A stretch of 15,651 nt of DNA from Methanobacterium sp. (GCA_003158115.1 PMGM01000029.1:441-16091), one strand, 5' to 3'; positions 1-7,657 are shown, counted from the stretch's first letter. The notes: a model not told the origin generated them from the letters alone. Translations and numbers: made by a program.

Positions 1-1364
1 TTGAACTAATACGTCCAACATATTATCCGGGTGAAAGGGAAAGTAAAGTAAAAGACTTGGAGCAGACCGGTGTTTTAAGAACCAAAATCTATGCTAAACA
101 TAAAAATGGAATTGATATTATTGTTGAACAAAATTCTACTCGCATCACCGATGAACAAGGAGTACCAGCAGGGTATTTGGTAGTTTACCGTGATATTACT
201 CAAAGAGAAAGGATTGAAGAAGAAAAACAGGAACTTTTAGAAAAGGAGTTAAAACTAACAGAAGTACTTAAATTTACGAATGAAAAGCTTCATAAACAAG
301 GAAATGAATTGTTACGAGTTAACCAGAAAATAAATGAAATATTAGAAAGTATTCAAGATGATTTCTACGTGCTGGACCATCACTGGAATTTCGTCCATGT
401 TAGCAAGCAATTTTCATCCAGAATAAACAAAAATCCTGAAGATTTTGTTGGAAAAAACATATGGAAGATGTTCCCCAACCATATAGGAACAATACTCGAA
501 GAAAACTTCAGTGCAGCAATGACAAATAATGAGATTCGACGGTTTGAAGTGGGTGGTAAATATACAAATGCATGGTATAATATGAATGTTTTTCCTTCTG
601 CAGAGGGTATAACTGTGATAGGTACAGATATTACAGATCGTAAAGAGGCGGAAAAGAAAATTGAAACAACTTTGAAAGAATTAAAACGTTCAAATAGAGA
701 GTTAGAGCAGTTTGCATATATAACTTCTCATGACCTTAGAGAACCTTTAAGGATGATAACAAGCTTCTTACAATTATTGGAGAGAAGATATAAGGATGAG
801 CTTGATCAAGATGCCAATGAATTTATAGAATTTGCAGTTAATGGAGCTAAACGGTTGGATGCAATGACAAACGATCTTTTACAATATTCTAAAATAACCA
901 GTCAAAAAAGAGAAATTAGCCCCGTAAATTATGAACTTGTATTGAAAGAAGCTTTAATAAACTTGAAAGTACCTATTAAAGAAAATGATGTTATTATTAC
1001 CCATGATCCTTTACCAGTTATTGATGGAGACGAAAGGTTAAAAGTTCAGTTATTCCAGAACATAATAGGAAATGCAATTAAATATAGATGCCAAGAAATT
1101 CCCCATATCCATATAAAAGCTACAAAGGAAAAAAGTCAATACCTTTTTAGTATTAGCGATAATGGTATTGGAATGTCTTCTGAGCATTTAAAACGTATAT
1201 TTACCATTTTTAAAAGACTTCACACTCATGAGGAGTATGAAGGAACAGGTATTGGACTTGCAATTGCACAGAAAATTGTATATCAACAGGGTGGGAAGAT
1301 ATGGGCAACAAGCAAACAGGGTGAGGGTTCAACATTCTACTTCACAATACCAATTAAAGATTAA
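1..1364 (+). CDS. PAS-domain sensor histidine kinase, 5' end outside window
   Basis: This is the 3' part of a cytoplasmic sensor histidine kinase. The frame is open from base 3 to the window edge, so the gene begins upstream; 453 residues are visible. In order they hold the end of one PAS domain (to about residue 68, ending VVYRDITQRE), a coiled coil (about 68-110), a second PAS domain (about 110-211, ending TDITDRKEAE), a HisKA dimerisation domain with phospho-acceptor His243 in SHDLREPLR (codon at 729-731), and a HATPase domain with N-box QNIIGNAIK, G1 box SDNGIG, F box IFTIFKRLH and G2 box GTGIGLAIA. No membrane segment or receiver domain is visible. The kinase should autophosphorylate His243 and pass the phosphate to an unlinked response regulator. 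No partner gene is adjacent, so the signal is unknown. The catalytic core looks complete. Family assignment is secure; the input is not. Confidence 0.95.
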   Translation, partial: ELIRPTYYPGERESKVKDLEQTGVLRTKIYAKHKNGIDIIVEQNSTRITDEQGVPAGYLVVYRDITQRERIEEEKQELLEKELKLTEVLKFTNEKLHKQGNELLRVNQKINEILESIQDDFYVLDHHWNFVHVSKQFSSRINKNPEDFVGKNIWKMFPNHIGTILEENFSAAMTNNEIRRFEVGGKYTNAWYNMNVFPSAEGITVIGTDITDRKEAEKKIETTLKELKRSNRELEQFAYITSHDLREPLRMITSFLQLLERRYKDELDQDANEFIEFAVNGAKRLDAMTNDLLQYSKITSQKREISPVNYELVLKEALINLKVPIKENDVIITHDPLPVIDGDERLKVQLFQNIIGNAIKYRCQEIPHIHIKATKEKSQYLFSISDNGIGMSSEHLKRIFTIFKRLHTHEEYEGTGIGLAIAQKIVYQQGGKIWATSKQGEGSTFYFTIPIKD

Positions 1365-1409
1365 ACATAAAAAATTTTAGATAGTCTCATTTTATTTATA
1401 ATAAATATA

Positions 1410-1470
1410 TTTTTTAAATTTTAAAAAGAATAAATTTGTTATAGGTTTTTCCTTAATTTTTAGAACCTAT
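1410..1470 (+). terminator. Oligo-T and hairpin after the histidine kinase
   Basis: A T6 run at 1410-1415 lies 45 bases after the kinase stop. A 7-bp inverted repeat ATAGGTT (1441-1447) / AACCTAT (1464-1470) follows. Oligo-T on the coding strand is the usual archaeal termination signal. The rest of the gap to 1818 is A+T-rich, and I see no gene in it. Confidence 0.4.
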
Positions 1471-1818
1471 TTGTATTTAATTTAAAGATTTTTAGTTTAT
1501 TATCATGCGTTTTGGTGGTTTATAATTAAATTAATATTTATTGGATAAAAGATTTTTATTAAAAATTATATGCTAAATGAGTACTAAATTATGCTTAATG
1601 TGTAAAGTTTTTATATGATGATATTCAATTTAAAAATAAGGGATAATGATTCCTGGAACATATAACAAAATTTTAGGAAGTCTTTGATTGACAAATAAAA
1701 CACCAAAAGATGTCAAAAAATCCCGTTTCATAAACAATTGAATAATTAGGAGCCTTCAGTGTTATTTTATTAAAATCTAGGAGGCACAAATAACTAATAA
1801 TGCCCATAGGTGAAACAG

Positions 1819-2616
1819 ATGCAAAAAAAGATAATTCAAATTTCTGATCTGCATTTTGGAGAATTTAAATTCTGTAACAGACTAAAAGATAATCTAAAAT
1901 TTCAAATTGAATATGAAAACCCTGATCTAATAGTCATTGCTGGAGATATTACTTCAATGGGATACCTTGAAGAATATAACATGGCTAGAGATTTTATAAC
2001 CGATTTAAGTAACATAGCAGAAACATATGTAGTTCCTGGAAATCATGATTCGTGTAATGTAGGATTAATACATTTTAGAAATCTTATTGGTGACAGAAAA
2101 TTTATTGGATCTGATAAAAGCGATGATGTAATTATCATCGGCCTAGATTCTTCAGAGCCAGATATACACGATGGAAAGCTTGGATTTGATCAGCTAGAAT
2201 GGTTAAATGATGTTTTAAACAGAATACCAAGTAGTAAATTCACAATTGTAACTTTTCATCATCATTTACTCCCTATTCCCCAAACCGGGCGTGAAAGAAA
2301 TATATTACTAGATTCAGGAGACACATTAAAGTTATTGGTAAGCCATAAAGTAAATCTTGTTCTAAATGGACATAAACATGTTTCTAACTCATGGAAAGTT
2401 GAAGATATGGTTATTTTAAATTCAGGCACTGCAACAACAACAAGGCTTTATGGTGATAATTATCCTGCCTATAATAAAATCTTGATAAGAAATAATGAGA
2501 TATCAGCGTACCAAATAAAAACAGAAACTGGACAGGAAAGATTCTTGGCACATTACACTATTGATCAAAATAATAAAAACAAATCTGACCTTCCAAAATC
2601 TTGTTTTACTTATTAA
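1819..2616 (+). CDS. Calcineurin-like metallophosphoesterase
   Basis: This 265-residue protein is probably cytoplasmic, without signal peptide or membrane helix. It shows the ordered metal-ligand motifs of the calcineurin-like phosphoesterase superfamily: DLH (Asp10, His12), GDIT (Asp43), GNHD (Asn76, His77), FHHH (His147-149) and NGHKH (His185, His187). These bind a two-metal centre that hydrolyses phosphomono- or phosphodiesters. The layout resembles the cAMP-phosphodiesterase/Icc-like branch, but the substrate cannot be read from sequence. I chose the ATG at 1819 because AGGTGA (1808-1813) sits just before it; the in-frame GTG at 1810 lies inside that ribosome-binding site. An AGGAGG at 1779-1784 is too far upstream to serve. 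The gene stands alone, about 450 bases after the kinase and 240 before the next small gene. The last 20 residues are polar and probably disordered. Confidence 0.9.
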   Translation: MQKKIIQISDLHFGEFKFCNRLKDNLKFQIEYENPDLIVIAGDITSMGYLEEYNMARDFITDLSNIAETYVVPGNHDSCNVGLIHFRNLIGDRKFIGSDKSDDVIIIGLDSSEPDIHDGKLGFDQLEWLNDVLNRIPSSKFTIVTFHHHLLPIPQTGRERNILLDSGDTLKLLVSHKVNLVLNGHKHVSNSWKVEDMVILNSGTATTTRLYGDNYPAYNKILIRNNEISAYQIKTETGQERFLAHYTIDQNNKNKSDLPKSCFTY

Positions 2617-2859
2617 TTTTCTATTTTTAATTATACCATCTAAAAATCAATTTGATTTAAATTAAATTATTCAGAAATTAATATTTTGATATATCATAAA
2701 ACAACAAGTAAATCCAATAAAAACTTACTTGGAATTCCAGATATCTATAGTTTAAATTAAAAAGAGTTTTATAAGTACAAACAATAGTATATTTGATATT
2801 AAAATAGAATTAATTATATTATGTGATATTATTTGGGATAATTAGTGAGGGTTATTAAA

Positions 2860-3030
2860 ATGGTTAAATCATCAATTAAACTTATCTGTTCTGTACTGAT
2901 TTTACTTGTAATCGTGTTTAGTGTAGATTATCTATTTTTCAGACATCAATTCTGGCCACGACTAAGCATCAATATTGGAATTTTCCTGATTTATGTTATG
3001 ATATATTATAAATATTCATCTAAAGAATAA
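2860..3030 (+). CDS. Small two-helix membrane protein, unknown function
   Basis: This 56-residue protein has two hydrophobic stretches, about residues 7-26 (LICSVLILLVIVFSVDYLFF) and 38-52 (NIGIFLIYVMIYY), joined by a short basic loop (RHQFWPR). I expect a helical hairpin in the cytoplasmic membrane. I recognise no family. The ATG at 2860 is preferred because GAGGG (2848-2852) is spaced correctly for it; the in-frame GTG at 2845 overlaps that site. A T6 run at 3065-3070 could end the transcript. Being short and unrecognised, it rests on a good ribosome-binding site and a clear membrane pattern. Confidence 0.6.
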   Translation: MVKSSIKLICSVLILLVIVFSVDYLFFRHQFWPRLSINIGIFLIYVMIYYKYSSKE

Positions 3031-3064
3031 AAAAGCATCCGTTATGGTAATAAATTATTTTATC

Positions 3065-3070
3065 TTTTTT
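3065..3070 (+). terminator. Oligo-T terminator after the small membrane gene
   Basis: A T6 run lies 35 bases after the stop at 3030, in an A+T-rich stretch without a clear hairpin. Confidence 0.35.
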
Positions 3071-3128
3071 AGATTGATTATATAGGACTGAAGCTTAGTC
3101 AAAGATATTGAATATTTAATTAGGATAT

Positions 3129-3554
3129 TCATGATCTTAAAATTTGTTTTTCGGCATTTCTTTCTTTAATAGCTATTCCAATGATTCCACCAAGTAAACC
3201 CATTATTAAATATATTACAAAGGATAAAAGAGCCCCTAAAATTATAATACTTGCTGTAATAATTCCAGACTCACCATTTAAGGACATTGGAGCAATATTC
3301 ATTGAAACAGCTGCAGCTAAAGCAATTCCTGAATTTAATACGATTACTATTATTGTATAAACAAAACCAGCAAGACCTGCTGAAAGTCCACCGTAGATAA
3401 TACCATTTTTGTAACTTCCTCCCACCATATAACCCGCAACGATTCCACCTATAATCGGGGCTATGGGCGTGTCTAAGTGTGGTATATATTTTCCGAGATA
3501 GGCAAGTGTAAGTGTGATAATAACTCCCAAACCTATTGCTTTCCAGTTAACCAT
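3129..3554 (-). CDS. DUF5518-like integral membrane protein
   Basis: This 141-residue, glycine-rich membrane protein starts MVNWKAIGLGVIITLTLAYLG and has four likely membrane helices at about residues 5-22, 31-50, 55-75 and 98-131 (the last long enough for two passes). The N-terminal NWKAIGLG, the IAPIIGGIVAGYMVGG segment and the following KNGIIYGGLSAGLAG match my memory of DUF5518 proteins, which occur in many paralogues in Methanobacterium and have no known function. It faces the small membrane gene tail to tail. The region upstream on the minus strand has a TATA-like TTTTATTTAA near 3580-3590 but no strong ribosome-binding site. Helix boundaries are by eye. Confidence 0.75.
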   Translation of the reverse strand: MVNWKAIGLGVIITLTLAYLGKYIPHLDTPIAPIIGGIVAGYMVGGSYKNGIIYGGLSAGLAGFVYTIIVIVLNSGIALAAAVSMNIAPMSLNGESGIITASIIILGALLSFVIYLIMGLLGGIIGIAIKERNAEKQILRS

Positions 3555-3627
3555 TTTTTTTAAGCCTACAATTTATTATGGGATTAAATAAAAGCTGTTA
3601 AATTTATTGCTGTAGTTCCAAAATATC

Positions 3628-3798
3628 TTAAACTATTTTTTTAGTATTTTCAATCATTTTTGTGAGCGCATTAATTATATTTTGTTTTTCATTTAACGAA
3701 AAACCTTCAAATAACTTTTCATTCCATTCTTCAGATAGGTTTTGGATTTCATATTTAATGTTTTTAGCCTTATCAGTTACATATACTCTTTTATAAAT
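3628..3798 (-). pseudogene. C-terminal remnant of a MarR-family regulator
   Basis: On the minus strand, codons from 3798 down to a TAA at 3630-3628 give about 56 residues that include YKRVYVTDKA, EEWNEKLFEGFS and NALTKMIEN. This is the wing end and C-terminal dimerisation helices of a MarR-family winged-helix regulator, where R-x-V/L-T-D/E-K-G/A followed by W...L..GLS.EE is the standard pattern. The DNA-recognition helix and the whole N-terminal half (about 80-90 residues) are missing. The remnant ends at 3798, exactly where the oppositely oriented NAD(P)H-binding remnant begins. It has no usable start and cannot make a functional repressor. Identification is from family patterns in memory. 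Confidence 0.75.
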
Positions 3799-4313
3799 TA
3801 TCAAAGTTTATCTATTGTTAAAGGTCAATTAAATGAATACAAAAAAATAGAATATGCAATAGATGGTGCTGATGTGGTCATGAGCATGTTAGGCCCTACA
3901 TGACTGGTAAAGTAGTTGGCATGCCTACAGAAGGTACACAAAACATAGTAAATGCAATGGAAAAGCTTGGAGTAAAACGTATTATAACAATAGCTACTCC
4001 TAGCGTACCGGATCCTAACGATCTGCCTACGATCAAAATCAAATTAATCAGAGTATTTGCTAAGATTGCTATGCATCATGCTTATTCTGAAATACTCAAT
4101 GTAGGTAATATTATCCAGAAGTCAGATCTCGAGTGGACGATCATCAGATATTTACAGCCTACGAATGATACTAAAAAAGGTGAAGTACATCATGGATTTG
4201 TTGGCCGGACAAATCTCGGAATGAAAGTAACACGCGCTGATATAGCAGACTTCTCTTTGAAACAACTTACTGATAGGACTTATATTCGAAAGATGCCTGC
4301 TATTAGTTATTAG
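3799..4313 (+). pseudogene. Truncated, frameshifted NAD(P)H-binding (NmrA-like) protein
   Basis: From 3799 the + strand reads NYQSLSIVKGQLNEYKKI and on through AIDGADVVMSMLGPT to a TGA at 3901-3903. It then continues one frame over from the ATG at 3900 (MTGKVVGMPTEGTQNIVNAM...) to the stop at 4311-4313. Joined, this is an atypical short-chain/NmrA-like NAD(P)H-binding reductase: the middle of the Rossmann fold, the GVKRIITIATPSVPDP strand, the W-T-I-I-R-Y strand and the TRADIADFSL helix. The N-terminal 40-50 residues with the nucleotide-binding GATGxxG loop are absent, and the frames are broken at about 3900. Removing two bases there would restore GPTTGKV. The downstream 137 residues are open, but without the dinucleotide loop I treat the locus as a pseudogene. 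Confidence 0.8.
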
Positions 4314-4413
4314 TTAAAATCATATAATTCATAAAAAAATTATTATAGAGTTCTAGTTCTGATCTGTGGCTGGTTAATTGAACATAGAATTTATTATGCT
4401 CGGGGTTGAGCAA

Positions 4414-4482
4414 CATTGGTTAACATATGTTCCTTAATTTATATTATTTAGCAAATTAATCATTTAACCAATGATATGTTAA
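4414..4482. repeat. Inverted repeat between convergent genes
   Basis: CATTGGTTAA (4414-4423) and its exact complement TTAACCAATG (4464-4473) are 40 bases apart. A second nested pair, TTAACATAT (4420-4428) and ATATGTTAA (4474-4482), overlaps it in the same order. It sits between the pseudogene and the VOC gene, which converge here. It could form a large hairpin and act as a terminator for either strand, or be a relic of a mobile sequence. There is no T run beside it. Confidence 0.4.
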
Positions 4483-4508
4483 ATGTTAACTAATTTCCAT
4501 TTAGATAA

Positions 4509-4904
4509 CTATTTTGGTGGTTCTCTTAGTACGAATGAATTTCCATATAGATCTGCAATTATTGCTTGTGTTCCATATGGTTGAGTTTGTGGTTCCATCA
4601 ATATTTTTACGCCTTTTTTCCTTAAATCTTCAACTGTGCTTTTACAGTTATCCACTTTAAATATATATGAAGTTTTTCCAACTTGACTCATCAAATCGGC
4701 TGCCATTTCCTCTCCCATTATCTTGGGATCAGGAACCTGTAATAATATTTCAGTATCCTTTCCTTCTTTTGGTGCTACAGTTAGAAAATGTATTGGACCC
4801 TTGACATCGGTGACTTTCTCGAAACCTAATTTTTGAGTATAAAACTCAAAGGCTTCATCCAAATCTTTTACTATCACAGGCACAATTGAAAGTCTTAGAA
4901 TCAT
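4509..4904 (-). CDS. VOC (glyoxalase/bleomycin-resistance fold) family protein
   Basis: This 131-residue protein has the paired beta-alpha-beta-beta-beta modules of the vicinal oxygen chelate superfamily. The first module includes LSIVPVIVKDLDEAFEFYTQKLGFE and EILLQVPDP; the second includes TSYIFKVDNCKSTVEDLRKKGV and ends IIADLYGNSFVLREP, the usual D-x-x-G-N/H-x-F-x-L/I close. It is cytoplasmic and probably dimeric. Family members include glyoxalases, dioxygenases and antibiotic-binding proteins; the exact role is not readable here. The ATG at 4904 is chosen because GGAGTGA (minus strand, 4920-4914) lies 8-9 bases before it; the in-frame GTG at 4916 is part of that site. TATA-like sequences upstream include the palindrome TTAAAATATTTTAA (4956-4969). 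A single-gene unit. Confidence 0.85.
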   Translation of the reverse strand: MILRLSIVPVIVKDLDEAFEFYTQKLGFEKVTDVKGPIHFLTVAPKEGKDTEILLQVPDPKIMGEEMAADLMSQVGKTSYIFKVDNCKSTVEDLRKKGVKILMEPQTQPYGTQAIIADLYGNSFVLREPPK

Positions 4905-5144
4905 ATTTAAAATCACTCCTTTTTTGTAAAATTTTTTATATATTAGAGTTAAACATTAAAATATTTTAACTTTTAGTATTATAATTATTATTGATCGAAA
5001 CATGAATTATATTGAACATAGTTTAATATTTCTTGTTATAACTTGATTATTATTCATAAATTAATTAAATATTAAAATTAATAACATAATCATTAGTCTT
5101 TCTTAAATTGAATACTATTTTGGAAAATAAGGATAATCACCACA

Positions 5145-5205
5145 AGTATATATACTACCTCTTATCAATTTATTGATATCAAAAAGTTGATATTTATTTT
5201 TGATA
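5145..5205 (+). promoter_or_regulatory. padR-like promoter with tandem TATCAA-N4-TTGATA operators
   Basis: The TATA box is the palindrome AGTATATATACT (5145-5156), predicting a start near 5175-5180. Directly over that start lie two overlapping inverted repeats: TATCAA (5163-5168) / TTGATA (5173-5178), and TATCAA (5177-5182) / TTGATA (5187-5192). They are 14 bases apart and share the central TTGATATCAA; a further TTGATA half-site is at 5200-5205. A repressor here would block transcription start. Autoregulation by the PadR protein encoded just downstream is my inference; PadR regulators are commonly autoregulated. The leader to the start codon is about 140 bases. Confidence 0.6.
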
Positions 5206-5318
5206 TTATAACTGGGAAGTAAACAGTCAGAATTTTAAACTACAATGGTTGAAAAAATATTATGTCAAATAATAAGGACGATAATCTTAAAGAATTTCAT
5301 GAAAAGGGAGGATGAGGA

Positions 5319-5831
5319 ATGAAAGAGGTAGGAGGATTAAGAATGTGGATACTTCATGTAATAGATGAATTTGGACCTAGTAATGGTGTAGAAATTATGG
5401 ATAATGTCCAAATGCATTATGATTTGCAGTATCCAAAATTGAGGGAGCAATTCATTATGCAACAATGGCATAAAGGTATCCATGTACATCCACATCGTAA
5501 TGGCGATGTACAATCGAAAAGACTTCTACCGGGTTCCATATATCCTATGCTAAAAAAGATGGTATCTGAAGGTTTAATAACCAAACATGATGATGGCAAA
5601 TATGATTTAACTGAAGAGGGGCAAGTTTTAATAACAAATTTATTTGAACATTTTCAATCACGTAATGAACAAGTAGATCGTAAACCAGTTTCAATAGAAA
5701 ATTCATTAGAGGAAATGAATTGGCAAATATCTTACATGGAAAACATTGATACAAAGAAAATTGCTCCTCACAAAGAATCAATTGACTTATTGATAGAAAG
5801 ACTTAAAAAGATAAAAGAAATGCAGAAATAA
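5319..5831 (+). CDS. PadR-family transcriptional regulator
   Basis: This 170-residue protein is a winged-helix PadR regulator. GGLRMWILHVI (5-15) and GPSNGVEIMD (19-28) form the first helices. LLPGSIYPMLKKMVSEGLI (69-87) is the diagnostic recognition helix, KYDLTEEG (94-101) is the wing, and residues about 125-170 form the C-terminal dimerisation helices. An insertion rich in His and aromatics (about 31-68, KGIHVHPHRNGD) separates helix 2 from the recognition helix and may hold a ligand or metal. It precedes a DHA2 drug exporter by 186 bases on the same strand, the classic PadR repressor-efflux pairing, so it probably senses a toxic compound. The start at 5319 has GGAGG (5307-5311) with a 7-base spacer. 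A second in-frame ATG at 5343 also has GGAGG (5331-5335) with the same spacer. An upstream in-frame reading of 17 codons from 5262 ends at a TGA just before the start. Confidence 0.9.
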   Translation: MKEVGGLRMWILHVIDEFGPSNGVEIMDNVQMHYDLQYPKLREQFIMQQWHKGIHVHPHRNGDVQSKRLLPGSIYPMLKKMVSEGLITKHDDGKYDLTEEGQVLITNLFEHFQSRNEQVDRKPVSIENSLEEMNWQISYMENIDTKKIAPHKESIDLLIERLKKIKEMQK

Positions 5832-5846
5832 CTTTAAATTGGATTA

Positions 5847-5907
5847 TTATATAAAATCAGTAAAAAAAGCGAATTTACTACCTATTTTTATGTTTATATT
5901 TAGGTAG
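5847..5907 (+). promoter_or_regulatory. Efflux gene promoter with CTACCTA / TAGGTAG inverted repeat
   Basis: A TATA-like TTATATAAAAT near 5847-5857 predicts a start near 5878. There lies a 7-bp inverted repeat, CTACCTA (5878-5884) / TAGGTAG (5901-5907), separated by 16 bases that include another TATA-like TTTATATTTA. The heptamer ACTACCT (5877-5883) also occurs at 5154-5160, next to the TATA box of the PadR gene, so a regulator may bind both. The leader to the ATG at 6018 is over 100 bases. Confidence 0.4.
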
Positions 5908-6017
5908 CTACTGCTATATTCAAATTTCGAATTAAGACCAGAAATGGATGGAAAAAGATGACAAATGAAATTGGATGTAAATAGCGGGATTGATTTAATA
6001 TTAAGGGTGAATTTCAT

Positions 6018-7478
6018 ATGGATACAGAAAATGATGTTTTAAAACATTTTAAATTGATCTTATCGGGACTTTTGATCAGTCTTTTAATTGTTTCATTAGA
6101 TAGTACCATTACAACTACGGCTATGCCTAAGATTATTGCAAGTTTGGGTGGTTTACAATACTATGTTTGGCCTTTTACAATTTACCTTACAACTGTTATA
6201 ATTTCTGCTATGCTTTCAGGTAAGCTATCTGATTTTTATGGTAGCAAAAAAATGTTGATAGGCGCATTAATAGTCTTTGTATCCGGTTCAGTTCTTTGTG
6301 GGTTTTCACAGAATATGACAGAACTAATACTATTTAGAGCTCTACAAGGATTAGGTGCAGGTATAATTGTAACTATACCAAAGAAAATTGTTGCCGAGAT
6401 GATCCCACCAAGACAGCGCGGAAAATATATGGGTTTATTTGGTATTGGAGGTGCTATTTCAAGTGTTATAGGCCCTACGCTAGGAGGTTTTATAACAGAT
6501 TCACTTGGATGGCAATGGATTTTCTTTGTAAATGTTCCTGTAGGAATCGTTGCTTTAAGTTTACTTATTCCATATCTTCCTGAGTTCGGAGTGATTGTAA
6601 AAGAAAAAGTAATGGATTATCTTGGTATTATAACTTTTACAAGTGCTTTAACATCATTCTTAGTGGCATTGACTTTTAGCCAGCAAAATACTGTTATTTA
6701 TCCAGCTTTACTGGATTCATTATGGATATTCTCAGTAATTATGCTTTTTGGATTTATATTTGCTGAGAGAAAAGCTAAAGAACCTATATTACCATTATAT
6801 TTATTCAAAAACTCTGTATTTACTATTTCGACTGTTTCAGTGTTTTTGTTAGGTGCTATAACTTTAGCAGGTACGGTTTACATTCCACTTTTCTTACAAT
6901 TGGTACAAGGTCTAAGTCCTTCAGCTTCAGGTGCATATCTAACTGTATTAATGTTTGCCATGATTATAACTGCAATCTCATCGGGCCAGATAATCTCAAA
7001 AACAGGTACTTACAAAAAACTTGCAATCATATCCTTTGCAATAGGCACTGTGGGTATGTTCTTACTTTCAACATTGACTCCAAACACATCTACCCTAGAA
7101 TTAATTATTTATGAAATTATTGTAGGAATAGGTGCAGGTTTAGCAATGCCACTTTTCACTGTTGCAGTTCAAAATGCTGTGAGTAAACGAGATTTAGGTG
7201 TTGCAACCTCATCATCAATGTATTTCGAACAACTTGGAAGTGTAGTTGGTTTAGCAGTTTTAGGGACTATTGTAAATATAACATTGAAACTTAATTTACA
7301 AAATATCACAGTAAATGTTTCATCATCCCTATTAGTTACAGCTATCCATAATGTATTTTTTATAGGAGTAATATTGAATATAATTGGATTAGTATTATGT
7401 TTCTTCTTAAAAGATATATATATGAGCAATGAGATGGAAGAAGAAATAGGCTATGAAAATGTTCCAGGAGAAATTTAA
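6018..7478 (+). CDS. MFS multidrug exporter, DHA2 (EmrB/QacA) family
   Basis: This 486-residue integral membrane protein is a proton-driven drug exporter of the 14-helix DHA2 family. Diagnostic motifs are D1 in helix 1 (LDSTITTTAMP, 27-37), motif A in the loop after helix 2 (GKLSDFYGSKK, 68-78), the helix 4 segment RALQGLGAG (107-115) and the antiporter motif C in helix 5 (GAISSVIGPTLGG, 145-157). The acidic Asp28 in helix 1 is the expected proton/substrate residue. Length is normal for the family and the C-terminus ends in a short acidic tail (MEEEIGYENVPGEI). The start has AGGGTGA before ATG 6018. It follows the PadR gene on the same strand, and a strong hairpin ends the unit at about 7547. 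The exported compound cannot be inferred. Confidence 0.93.
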   Translation: MDTENDVLKHFKLILSGLLISLLIVSLDSTITTTAMPKIIASLGGLQYYVWPFTIYLTTVIISAMLSGKLSDFYGSKKMLIGALIVFVSGSVLCGFSQNMTELILFRALQGLGAGIIVTIPKKIVAEMIPPRQRGKYMGLFGIGGAISSVIGPTLGGFITDSLGWQWIFFVNVPVGIVALSLLIPYLPEFGVIVKEKVMDYLGIITFTSALTSFLVALTFSQQNTVIYPALLDSLWIFSVIMLFGFIFAERKAKEPILPLYLFKNSVFTISTVSVFLLGAITLAGTVYIPLFLQLVQGLSPSASGAYLTVLMFAMIITAISSGQIISKTGTYKKLAIISFAIGTVGMFLLSTLTPNTSTLELIIYEIIVGIGAGLAMPLFTVAVQNAVSKRDLGVATSSSMYFEQLGSVVGLAVLGTIVNITLKLNLQNITVNVSSSLLVTAIHNVFFIGVILNIIGLVLCFFLKDIYMSNEMEEEIGYENVPGEI

Positions 7479-7506
7479 ACATGAGTAAAATCCTTTATTA
7501 TTGAAA

Positions 7507-7547
7507 TAAAAATGGTGTTATTATATTAAATATTTACACCATTTTTA
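7507..7547. terminator. 12-bp hairpin terminator between convergent genes
   Basis: A perfect 12-bp inverted repeat, TAAAAATGGTGT (7507-7518) and ACACCATTTTTA (7536-7547), with a 17-base loop lies 29 bases after the exporter stop. The distal arm ends in a T5 run. It is well placed to stop the exporter transcript, and because its arms are A- and T-rich it may also work for nifS from the other side. Confidence 0.65.
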
Positions 7548-7657
7548 AATCAATAATTGGAATATCAACAAGATTGATTTGAAGTAGATTTTTTTTAGTC
7601 AAAACTATTTATCAGGTTGTTAAAGTAGTCATTAATGTAACATAAAATAGAATTTTT

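Noticed and set aside
57..59. TTG at 57 as the start of the histidine kinase
   Set aside because: The frame is open to the window edge and encodes PAS-like sequence before this codon, so the gene starts outside the window.
4422..4431. AACATATGTT as a sixth member of the palindrome family
   Set aside because: Only the three-base arms match and the flanks are not symmetric; it lies between convergent gene ends, not at a promoter.
5262..5315. 17-codon reading upstream of the PadR gene as an independent gene
   Set aside because: It has no ribosome-binding site of its own; kept only as an observation on the PadR start.
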